From: Granulicella sp. 5B5
Lineage (GTDB): Bacteria > Acidobacteriota > Terriglobia > Terriglobales > Acidobacteriaceae
DNA: 64,000 bases
NCBI RefSeq assembly: GCF_014083945.1
Contig: NZ_CP046444.1
Coordinates: 2,542,001 to 2,606,000 of the forward strand
Direction of reading: 5' to 3'
In this document: positions 8,363 through 15,707 of the stretch, piece by piece
Layout of the letters: each line of letters starts with the position of its first letter
Numbering within the stretch: the stretch's first letter is position 1
The notes under the pieces: model-generated
What the model was told of the DNA's origin: nothing
Databases searched by the model: none
What the model saw: only the letters and a program-made list of their open reading frames with translations
Position numbers and translations under genes: made by a program

Positions 8363-9001
8363 ATGCAAACGACCACGCTGGTAAAGCCCACTACGGCTGC
8401 TGCTTCGAGATTCAAGATGGTGCTGTGGGCTGGGCTTGGATTGACGGTGCTGTTTGTCTTCATCACCTCAGAGGTGCTGCTGATCACCGACTATCCGATG
8501 TATCACGCGTACCGTCTGCAGGTGATCGCGGACCGGCATCTGCTGATTCCGCATACGATCGCCGGGACGTTCGCGCTGTTGATCGGTCCCATCAACTTTT
8601 CCTCGAGGATTCGGCAGCGCTATCTTCAGCTGCATCGTGTCCTGGGTCGCATCTATGTAGTGTCGGTGTTTGTTGGTTCGTTCACGGGTATTGCTCTTGC
8701 TGCGGGGCGGCCGGGGCTACCGGGGACCTCCATGCAGGCTGCCGCGTGGATGGTATGTACCACCGCCGCGTTCATCACGGCGCGCAACCGCTACATCGTG
8801 CAGCACCGGCAATGGATGGCGCGCTCGTATGCTGTGACGTTTACGTTTATCTCCAGTCGCGTGCTGAACCTGTGGCCGCGCTACTGGAGCCATTTGGGAG
8901 ACACGCTGTCGGCCGTTGGGGTGATTGCTTTTACGCTTGCGTCGCTGCTGATCGTGGAGATCGGCCTCAACTGGCGCGAGCTGACTACGCGTCGTGAGTG
9001 A
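8363..9001 (+). CDS. DUF2306-like integral membrane protein
   Basis: The 212-aa product has about six hydrophobic helices and the conserved features of DUF2306-type proteins: HTIAGTFALLIGPINF, then LHRVLGRIYV, then a region with HRQWMARSYA. The conserved histidines in membrane-adjacent positions have led others to suspect haem or metal binding, but no function is established. The start is ATG 8363, six bases after GGAGG; the GTG three bases earlier is too close to that site. It begins 25 bases after the methyltransferase and probably belongs to its operon. Confidence 0.8.
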   Translation: MQTTTLVKPTTAAASRFKMVLWAGLGLTVLFVFITSEVLLITDYPMYHAYRLQVIADRHLLIPHTIAGTFALLIGPINFSSRIRQRYLQLHRVLGRIYVVSVFVGSFTGIALAAGRPGLPGTSMQAAAWMVCTTAAFITARNRYIVQHRQWMARSYAVTFTFISSRVLNLWPRYWSHLGDTLSAVGVIAFTLASLLIVEIGLNWRELTTRRE

Positions 9002-9151
9002 GTTTTTGATGGCGGGCCAGGATTCGGTGAACCAGTGTTGCGTTGCGAGATGAAGATTCGTACAGAATGAAGTGCCGAGGTGACATCTAACCGTCTACGG
9101 GGGAGGAAGTCCGCTGCAGATGGAACATCGGCACATTAGAAAGGGAATATT

Positions 9152-10282
9152 TTGCAAGATGAGGTGTTGATACTCGGTGGTGGAGTGGCAGGTTGTGCTG
9201 CCGCGATTGCGCTCGCTCGCAAGGGCCGCAGCGTAACGTTGATCGAACGCGAGCCCACGCCACGCCACAAGGTATGCGGAGAGTTCCTGAGCGGGGAAGC
9301 GCTTGAAGACCTGCATGCGCTGGGCATCGATGTGGCGGCCTTGGGCGCGGTGCCCATCCACAACGTGCGGCTTGCCGCAGCGCGACGGGCGGCGGAGGCA
9401 CCCCTGCCCTTTGCCGCGGCGTCGCTGACGCGCAAGGCGCTCGATACCGCGATGACTGCGGAGGCTGTCGCGGCTGGAGTCCGCGTAGAGCGCGGCCGGA
9501 GCGTGCAGTCTTTGAGCCGTACGACAGAGGGCGCGTGGTGGGCGACGCTTGACGACGGGACGAGCCGCGAGGCTCCCACGGCGTTTCTGGCCACGGGCAA
9601 ACATGATCTGCGCGGCCACACGCGCCCTAAAGATCCGGAGCAGTGGGTTGCGTTCAAGCTGTATTTTCGACTGTCGGCGGCGCAGTACGCTGACCTGGGG
9701 GACGCCTCCGAGCTGATGCTGTTTCCCGGAGGTTATGGTGGCATCCAGCCGGTGGAGGGCGGCATCGCAAACCTCTGCTGGGTGATACAGGGACGGCATC
9801 TGGCGCGGGTGGGGCATCGGTGGGAGAACCTACTAGAGAAGATGAAGCGGGACTGTCCGCACCTCGCGATGAGGCTTGAGGGTGCGGAGTCATTGATTGC
9901 GAAGCCAATTGCGATCACCCATATCCCGTATGGGTATATCCGGCGCTCGACGGACGAGGGTCTGTATTGCATCGGCGACCAGGCGGCGGTTATCCCGTCG
10001 TTCACCGGGGATGGCATCTCGATCGCGCTGCATACTGCGCGGTGCGCGGTTGCGGCCTATGTCGCTGGGGAGCCAGCAACGGCGTTCCAGCCGCGGTTGC
10101 GGTCGGCACTGGTGGCCCAGATGCGGCTTGCCGAAGTTGCAGCCGATGGTTTGAACAATGCGTTTGCGCGCGCCATCCTGCCGTTTTGCCTGAGGGTCTG
10201 GCCCGGCGTGATGCGCGTGACGGCTAAGCTCACACGCGTTACCCAGCCCTCCGCTGCCGCACCACAGATGGTCGTCAACTGA
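9152..10282 (+). CDS. FAD-dependent oxidoreductase (geranylgeranyl reductase-like)
   Basis: The 376-aa flavoprotein has an N-terminal dinucleotide fold, LILGGGVAGCAAAIALARKG, ending in the ribose-binding IERE. HKVCGEFLSGEAL follows, a typical geranylgeranyl-reductase/FixC-like signature. A second FAD motif near residue 275 reads YCIGDQAAVIPSFTGDGISI. Relatives reduce isoprenoid double bonds or hydroxylate aromatic lipids. The start is TTG 9152, nine bases after GAAAGGG; the next in-frame candidate would cut into the flavin fold. The spacer from the DUF2306 gene is 150 bases. The context suggests lipid or isoprenoid modification together with the methyltransferase and YceI protein. Confidence 0.88.
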   Translation: MQDEVLILGGGVAGCAAAIALARKGRSVTLIEREPTPRHKVCGEFLSGEALEDLHALGIDVAALGAVPIHNVRLAAARRAAEAPLPFAAASLTRKALDTAMTAEAVAAGVRVERGRSVQSLSRTTEGAWWATLDDGTSREAPTAFLATGKHDLRGHTRPKDPEQWVAFKLYFRLSAAQYADLGDASELMLFPGGYGGIQPVEGGIANLCWVIQGRHLARVGHRWENLLEKMKRDCPHLAMRLEGAESLIAKPIAITHIPYGYIRRSTDEGLYCIGDQAAVIPSFTGDGISIALHTARCAVAAYVAGEPATAFQPRLRSALVAQMRLAEVAADGLNNAFARAILPFCLRVWPGVMRVTAKLTRVTQPSAAAPQMVVN

Positions 10283-10325
10283 AGTAGCTGCCGGAAGCCA
10301 GCCAAAGCTTCCAGGAGAGAATGCA

Positions 10326-10889
10326 ATGAAATCCTTCGCCCTCTTCGCTCTCGCTGTCATGCTCGCTCCAGCCGCTTTGGGGCAGCGTCAGACCTTTGCG
10401 GTCAATCCCGATGCGAGCGAGGTCAGGATGACGCTCAAGACTACCCACGAGATTGTGAACGGGACCTTTCATGTCCAATCCGGCTCGATTGAATTCGATC
10501 ACGGTAATCCCCGGATGTCGGGTTCGGTGGTCGTGCTCGCTGCCAGCGGGAAGACCGGCAATGACAGTCGCGACAAGAAGATGAAGAATGACATCCTGCA
10601 CGTCGAGCAGTATGCGACGGTCATGTTTGAGCCGAAGTCCTACACGGGCGCTATTGCTGCATCAGGGGACTCGACGATCCGGGTGATGGGGATATTTACG
10701 TTGCTGGGCACGCCTCATGAGATGACGATTCCGATGGTGGTGCATCTGGATGGCTCCAGTGCAACGGCCAAAGCCGATTTTGTCGTGCCGTATGTCCAGT
10801 GGGGCCTGAAGAACCCGAGCTTTTTGATCTGGAAAGCTGACAACGACGTCGCGATTGACCTGATGCTGACGGGACGGCTGTCGAAGTAG
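10326..10889 (+). CDS. YceI-family lipid-binding protein
   Basis: The 187-aa secreted protein has a signal peptide of about 20 residues (MKSFALFALAVMLAPAALG). The rest is an all-beta YceI domain with the typical start FAVNPDASEVRMTLKTTHEI and a DSRDKKMKNDILHVEQY segment. YceI proteins form an extended lipocalin-like barrel; a characterised homologue carries a polyisoprenoid chain. It lies 43 bases after the FAD oxidoreductase with AGGAGAG before the ATG, so the two are probably co-transcribed. This fits a pathway acting on an isoprenoid-like lipid. Confidence 0.9.
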   Translation: MKSFALFALAVMLAPAALGQRQTFAVNPDASEVRMTLKTTHEIVNGTFHVQSGSIEFDHGNPRMSGSVVVLAASGKTGNDSRDKKMKNDILHVEQYATVMFEPKSYTGAIAASGDSTIRVMGIFTLLGTPHEMTIPMVVHLDGSSATAKADFVVPYVQWGLKNPSFLIWKADNDVAIDLMLTGRLSK

Positions 10890-10898
10890 GCGAGAGGG

Positions 10899-11441
10899 CT
10901 ACTGGTCGCTGTAGACGCGGAGGCGGGCTGGTGCGCCGTCCTCGGCGAGATCGTGGCCGCACTGGGTGCAGAAGACGTCGGTGATCTTGACGCCGCGATG
11001 GCAGAGGCCGCAGACGGGGGACATCTGGAACTGGCACTGCGAGCAGAAGTGATCGGTGGCGTCGATCTGCGTGGAACAATTTGGGCAGCGCGACAGGACA
11101 GGCTGGCGCAGGATGAAGTAGACGACGGCGCCGATGCCGCCCGGGAGGACAACGCAGACGAGCATCCAGAGACCGGCGGACATGCCGCGGCGCTTGACGT
11201 CCTGGCTGACGTAGCCGAGCAGCAGGGCGTAGCTGGCGACCATGGTGCCCCACGCGTAGCCCATCATCAGGCGCATGGGCAACATCTCATGCTTATGGTG
11301 CGGCATGACGACGTGGAAGACGTACTGCATGGCGGCGAAGAGGACGATCGCGAGAGCCTGCGACCAGCGCGGGATCATGCGCAGTTCGTCGTCGCCTGCC
11401 GTTCCTGTTTCACGCTGCCGTGGGTTCATCCAGTTGGTCAT
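10899..11441 (-). CDS. Membrane protein with double zinc ribbon
   Basis: The 180-aa product has three hydrophobic segments (about residues 27-42, 60-80 and 90-112). Its C-terminal tail has four CxxC pairs forming two zinc ribbons: CPNCS with CSQC, then CGLCH with CTQCG. The first residues overlap the end of the upstream 2-TM gene by four bases (ATGA), so translation is coupled. It is the third gene of an operon led by an ECF sigma factor. The zinc ribbons could mediate protein or nucleic-acid contacts on the cytoplasmic side; the function is unknown. Confidence 0.8.
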   Translation of the reverse strand: MTNWMNPRQRETGTAGDDELRMIPRWSQALAIVLFAAMQYVFHVVMPHHKHEMLPMRLMMGYAWGTMVASYALLLGYVSQDVKRRGMSAGLWMLVCVVLPGGIGAVVYFILRQPVLSRCPNCSTQIDATDHFCSQCQFQMSPVCGLCHRGVKITDVFCTQCGHDLAEDGAPARLRVYSDQ

Positions 11442-11785
11442 CGCGGCACCTCACCATTATTGGAACGCCCCCGCCCCCGCTTGAACCAGACGGCACCGAG
11501 GACAAGCAGGGTAACGGGCAGCGACCACAGTAACAAAATCAGGAGCTGATCGCTGGCGTCCGGCACGCCGTTAGGCGTGATGTCATAGTTGCCGAGGATG
11601 GACCACATGGCGTAGCAGCAGACCAGCAGTAGGCCCGAGACGATGGCGATGGGGGCCCAGAGGCTGCGCTTCTTCTGCTTCTGCTCCTGCAGGGTAATGG
11701 CTTCGGCGCGGATGATGCGGTGGGTCCGGTTGACGACGGAGGCCCGGGCGTTAGAGAAACGGGGATCGACTTGCGGAGTGCTCAT
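11438..11785 (-). CDS. Small two-helix membrane protein coupled to ECF sigma
   Basis: The 115-aa product has a charged cytoplasmic N-terminus of about 45 residues rich in Arg, Gln and Lys. A transmembrane helix (about 46-64), a short extracytoplasmic loop and a second helix (about 82-102) follow, then a basic tail. No zf-HC2 or other known anti-sigma motif is visible. The start codon overlaps the sigma stop by four bases, and the stop overlaps the next start by four bases. The position is that of an anti-sigma factor, so such a role is plausible but unproven. Confidence 0.75.
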   Translation of the reverse strand: MSTPQVDPRFSNARASVVNRTHRIIRAEAITLQEQKQKKRSLWAPIAIVSGLLLVCCYAMWSILGNYDITPNGVPDASDQLLILLLWSLPVTLLVLGAVWFKRGRGRSNNGEVPR

Positions 11786-12411
11786 GAGCGCACTCCTGCA
11801 GATTTTTGAGCGCGGAGCTTGAGGAGCTCCGGCTTGAGGGCGGCGAGGCCGCGATAGAGACGGGACTTGACGGTGGAGAGCGGGGCGCGGGTGACGCCGG
11901 CGATCTCTTCGAGGGACATCTCCTCGTGGAAGCGAAGGGTGAGGACCTCGCGGTAGCTGGGTTCGAGGGTGAGGAGGACGGCGGCGATCTCGCTGGCGTT
12001 CTCGCGGACCTCAAACTGCTCGAGGGGGGAGGGTGAGTCCTCGGCGATCTCGAAGGGGCGCTCGTCGTCGCCGCCCTCGCGCATCTCGTCGAGCGAAGCC
12101 ATGGTGCGCTTGCGGGAGAGGTCGATGACGAGGTTGCGGGCGATGGTGAAGATCCAGGTGTCGAAGCGGGCCTTGCCGTTGTACTGCGAGCCGCGGCGGA
12201 GGACGCGAATCCAGACCTCCTGGAAGAGGTCTTCGGCGACCTCGCGCTTGTTCGTCAGGAAGACGAGGTAGCGCATGAGGCGGTGCTGATAGGTTTCGAT
12301 GAGGCGGTCGAGGAGCTCCGGGTCCTGACGCTTGAGGCCACGGGCGATCTCGGCGTTTTCACGCTCGATGGCGGCGACGGCTTCGGCAGTCAGGATCGTG
12401 GCGGATCGCAA
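11782..12411 (-). CDS. ECF RNA polymerase sigma factor
   Basis: The roughly 209-aa protein has region 2 with RLMRYLVFLTNKREVAEDLFQ and TWIFTIARNLVIDLSR. After an acidic linker, region 4 has LTLEPSYREVLTLRFHEEMS and the helix-turn-helix LEEIAGVTRAPLSTVKSRLY. It would direct RNA polymerase to a small regulon. TTG 12411 is chosen because AGAGGG lies about eight bases upstream and the similarity begins just after it; a longer frame to 12696 has no family features. It heads a three-gene operon with four-base overlaps, and no canonical anti-sigma gene follows. Confidence 0.9.
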   Translation of the reverse strand: MRSATILTAEAVAAIERENAEIARGLKRQDPELLDRLIETYQHRLMRYLVFLTNKREVAEDLFQEVWIRVLRRGSQYNGKARFDTWIFTIARNLVIDLSRKRTMASLDEMREGGDDERPFEIAEDSPSPLEQFEVRENASEIAAVLLTLEPSYREVLTLRFHEEMSLEEIAGVTRAPLSTVKSRLYRGLAALKPELLKLRAQKSAGVRS

Positions 12412-12682
12412 GGGAGTGGCCCTCTGGAGGTCTGTACAACAGTTCAGACGCCAGAGTATCGGAAAAAGTCGCGATGTTTGAGGTTTTTCTTGTATGGAGG
12501 GAGATTTCGGGGTGGTTTCGGTCGTTTTGCGGGTGGTGAGGAGTAGTAAGTGGTAAGGCGGGTATGCTCGCGCCTGCGGCGCTTGCTGCGGTAAAAGCGG
12601 GAACGCAGAGGGCGCAATGTAAAAGCCCGCAGAGGTCGCAGAGGAAAACAAGCAACGGCAACGGCGGTCTGGCGAGATAAGT
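12412..12682. other. Divergent spacer with short intergenic repeats
   Basis: The spacer lies between the sigma operon and rlmB. It holds two CGCAGAGG words and one CGCAGAGGtCGCAGAGG-like cluster near 12605-12645. Two tandem GCAACG hexamers follow at 12652-12663; the same hexamer is reiterated at 19435-19470. No gene was recognised. Confidence 0.5.
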
Positions 12683-13495
12683 ATGGGCTTATACACTGGA
12701 TGGATGGATGTTTTGTATGGGCTGCACCCGGTGGAAGAGGCGCTTAAGTCGGGTGCGCGACAGATAGATCACATCAGCGTGGCGCGGGAGCGGCGCGACC
12801 CGAAGGTGGAGCGGCTGGTGGAGACGGCGCGCGTGGCGAAGGTCCGTGTGACGATGGAGCCGCGCGTGCAGCTGGACAAGCATGCGAAGACGGACATGCA
12901 CCAGGGTGTGGTGGCGTTTTTGAAGGAGCGGAAGTTCCTGGCGCTGGAGGACCTGCTGGAGGCGCCGGTGGGGGCTTCGGGGCACCGGTTTCTGCTGGCG
13001 CTGGATGGGGTGGAAGACCCGCATAACCTGGGGGCGCTGTTGCGGTCTGCGGACGGGGCGGGGATTGATGGGGTGGTGCTGCCGGAGCGGCGGTCGGCTC
13101 CGCTGACGGGGACGGTGGCGAAGAGCTCGGCTGGTGCGAGCGAGCATGTGCGGATTGCGAAGGTGGTGAACCTGGCGCGGGCGCTGGAGACGATGAAGCA
13201 GCGGCATGTGTGGATCGTCGGGCTGGATGAGCGAGGGACGCCGGACTATACGGACTTCGACTTCAGGCAGGACACGTGCCTGGTGTTGGGCAGCGAGGGG
13301 TCGGGGCTGCATGAGCTGATCAAACGGAACTGTGACCATCTGCTGCGGATACCGATGGCGGGGAGCGTGAACTCGCTGAATGTGTCGGTTGCGGGGGCGG
13401 TGGTGATGTATGAGGCGATGCGGCAGCGGCGCGGCCCTCAAGTGACGGCGGTTGCGTCTAAACCGGAGAAGCCGCGCAAAGGTTTGGGATCTTGA
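12683..13495 (+). CDS. rlmB: 23S rRNA 2'-O-ribose methyltransferase (RlmB/TrmH family)
   Basis: This SPOUT-class enzyme uses SAM to methylate the 2'-OH of a guanosine in 23S rRNA (G2251 in E. coli). The N-terminal substrate-binding part starts LYGLHPVEEALKSG. The C-terminal knotted domain has motif 1 DGVEDPHNLGALLRSADGAG, motif 2 LVLGSEGSGL and motif 3 IPMAGSVNSLNVSVAGAV. ATG 12683 gives 270 aa; ATG 12704 gives 263 aa and fits the family start slightly better. Its TGA overlaps the TTG start of the next gene by four bases. Exact RNA target within the family is inferred. Confidence 0.92.
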   Translation: MGLYTGWMDVLYGLHPVEEALKSGARQIDHISVARERRDPKVERLVETARVAKVRVTMEPRVQLDKHAKTDMHQGVVAFLKERKFLALEDLLEAPVGASGHRFLLALDGVEDPHNLGALLRSADGAGIDGVVLPERRSAPLTGTVAKSSAGASEHVRIAKVVNLARALETMKQRHVWIVGLDERGTPDYTDFDFRQDTCLVLGSEGSGLHELIKRNCDHLLRIPMAGSVNSLNVSVAGAVVMYEAMRQRRGPQVTAVASKPEKPRKGLGS

Positions 13496-15540
13496 CGTTT
13501 TTGAAAAGTACGCTCGCAGTTGTGGTTCTGGGATGGTTCGCAGGGAGCCTTGGCTCCGTGGCTGGGGCGCAGGCTCCACAACAGGCACCGGCGGCGCAGA
13601 CGACAGCGCCTGCTGAGGCTCCGGCGGATGCTTTGCCGCCGCCGAAGGGGACGGTGCTGTTTGAGCGCCATGCGGGGGATGCCGCAGCTCCGAGTGAAGC
13701 TGCGCCGGGTGAGGCGGCTACGGCGAAGGCGGCCAGCGAGGCCAAAGAGGGTGATGAGGCGCTGAAGGGCAGCGCGTTGAGCGATGCGGAGCGCGGGGCG
13801 CTGACGATCACGGCGTGGGACCTGGATGCCCGGGTGACTCCGGTGAGCGCAGGACTGGAGATGCATGCGCGGGTGACGGTGCGGAACGATGGCAACGCAC
13901 CGCTGACGCGGGTGGCGCTGCAGGTGTCGTCGACGCTGCAGTGGGAGAGCGCGGTGCTGCTGAGTGAGGGCTCGGATGCGGCGCGGGTGAAGCTGGCGGT
14001 GGTGCAGCATGTGATCGAGACGGACGCCGACCACACGGGCAAGTGCGACGAGATGGTGGTGGAGCTGCCGCGGGCGCTGGCGGTGGGCGAGTCGGCGGTG
14101 CTGGACACACTGTATGGCGGGAAGATTGAGCCGAGCGGGGCGCGGCTGGAGCGGATTGGCGCGGATGAAGGGCAGGCGCTGGCGTCGGACTGGGATACGA
14201 TTGCGCCGGCGGGCGTGATGCTGCGCGGGTTCGGGAATGTGCTGTGGTATCCGGTGGCCGAGCCGCAGTTGTTCTTGGGGGACGGGAACAAGCTGTTTGA
14301 GGCGGTGGGCGCGTCGCGGCTGCGCGAGGAGGATGCGCGGGTGCGGCTGCGGGTGTCGGTGGCGTACGAGGGCGATGCGCCGGAGGCGGTGTACTTCTGC
14401 GGACGGCGGGCGAAGCTGGTGGCGGTGTCGGACAACAGCGATGCGCCGGTGGCGTCGGGCAGCGGGATTGCGACGGCGGAGTTTGTGGAGGAGCGGCTGG
14501 GATTTCGGCCGATGAGTCTATTTACGGTGGACCATGCGGAGACGCTGACGGCCCCGTTGAGCCGTGCGGGTGGGAAGGACTCCGAGGATTTACTGGCGGT
14601 GGTGACGAACGATGAGGCGGCGGTGCCGCGGTTGAGTGAGAGCGCGTTGACGCTGGCGCCGCAGCTACAGCAGTGGTTTGGAGTGCATCCGGTGTCGGCG
14701 CTGACGGTGATCGACCATGACGGGCAGCCGTTTGAGGATGGGCCGTTGCTGGTGGCTCCGGTGAGCGCGGTGGGGGCGTCGACGGGCGAGATGGCGCTGC
14801 TGCACAGCCTGACGCATGCGTGGGTGCAGACGGGCGAGCCGTGGGTGGATGACGGGCTCGCAGAGTTTATGGCGCTGATGTACACGGAGCAGCGGCAGGG
14901 ACGTGGGGCGGCTGCGGATGCTCTGCATGAGCTGCTGCGGCCGGTGGCGATTGCGGAGCCGGATGCGCAGACGTTGCATAGTGAGGACATTGGGCAGCCG
15001 CTGATTGCGGCGCATGATGAGATCTACTACCGGCGGAAGGCAGCGGCGACGTGGTGGGCGCTACGGTCGGTGGTGGGCGACCAGGACCTGCAGATCGGGT
15101 TGACGACGTGGCTGGCGCAGCCGCCTTCGCAGCAGACGGCGAGCGAGAAGGCGCTGGCGCTGGAGGGGATTCTGGAGAAGACGAGCAAGAAGGACCTGGC
15201 GTGGTTCTTTGACGACTGGGTGCTGCATGATCGCGGGCTGCCGGACCTGACGATCAGTGAGGTGACGCCGCGGCCACTGCCGGCGGGGCAGGGGCATCAG
15301 AACGGATGGCTGGTGAGCGTGACGGTGAGGAATGAGGGTGCTGCTGCGGCGGAGGTGCCGCTGGTGCTCCATGCGGGCGAGCTGAGTGTGACGAAGTCGA
15401 TCCATGTGGCGGGGCTGTCGAGTGCGACGGAGCGGGTGGTCATCGAGGCGAAGCCGACGGAGGTGCTGGTGAACGATGGGGCGATGCCGGAGCTGCGGAC
15501 GTCCGAGCATAGGGTGACGGTGAATCTGGATACGAAGTAG
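13492..15540 (+). CDS. Secreted peptidase M1-like protein with degenerate HExxH
   Basis: The 682-aa product has a signal peptide (residues about 1-25, cleaved near AGAQA) and an Ala/Pro-rich region to about 100. A beta-rich part with an M1-aminopeptidase look follows, and the C-terminal part is also beta-rich. Where M1 enzymes carry HExxH, this protein has HSLTHAW (His438 and His442), so the catalytic Glu is Ser. WVDDGLAEF, with Glu458 where the third zinc ligand would be, follows 15 residues later. It could bind zinc but is unlikely to be a standard aminopeptidase. The TTG start overlaps the rlmB stop by four bases. Confidence 0.75.
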   Translation: MTFLKSTLAVVVLGWFAGSLGSVAGAQAPQQAPAAQTTAPAEAPADALPPPKGTVLFERHAGDAAAPSEAAPGEAATAKAASEAKEGDEALKGSALSDAERGALTITAWDLDARVTPVSAGLEMHARVTVRNDGNAPLTRVALQVSSTLQWESAVLLSEGSDAARVKLAVVQHVIETDADHTGKCDEMVVELPRALAVGESAVLDTLYGGKIEPSGARLERIGADEGQALASDWDTIAPAGVMLRGFGNVLWYPVAEPQLFLGDGNKLFEAVGASRLREEDARVRLRVSVAYEGDAPEAVYFCGRRAKLVAVSDNSDAPVASGSGIATAEFVEERLGFRPMSLFTVDHAETLTAPLSRAGGKDSEDLLAVVTNDEAAVPRLSESALTLAPQLQQWFGVHPVSALTVIDHDGQPFEDGPLLVAPVSAVGASTGEMALLHSLTHAWVQTGEPWVDDGLAEFMALMYTEQRQGRGAAADALHELLRPVAIAEPDAQTLHSEDIGQPLIAAHDEIYYRRKAAATWWALRSVVGDQDLQIGLTTWLAQPPSQQTASEKALALEGILEKTSKKDLAWFFDDWVLHDRGLPDLTISEVTPRPLPAGQGHQNGWLVSVTVRNEGAAAAEVPLVLHAGELSVTKSIHVAGLSSATERVVIEAKPTEVLVNDGAMPELRTSEHRVTVNLDTK

Positions 15541-15648
15541 GAGCGTCAGGGGCTGTGATGGTGGTGGCGCGGGCGAAGGGCTCCCGCAAAGTGCGCGAAG
15601 TTTAACGCGGAGTTTCGCCACGGTGGCTGTGGTGGGGTAGGCAGTGTC

Positions 15649-15685
15649 GCCCTACTCATGACGAGGGAACTGTCATGAGTAGGGC
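15649..15685. terminator. Perfect 14-bp inverted repeat between convergent genes
   Basis: GCCCTACTCATGAC (15649-15662) pairs perfectly with GTCATGAGTAGGGC (15672-15685) across a nine-base loop. It lies between the convergent peptidase-like and GH2 genes. There is no T-run on either side, so it may be a bidirectional terminator of a non-canonical kind or an intergenic repeat. Confidence 0.6.
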
Positions 15686-15707
15686 ACCCAGATGTATAGC
15701 GGATGGA

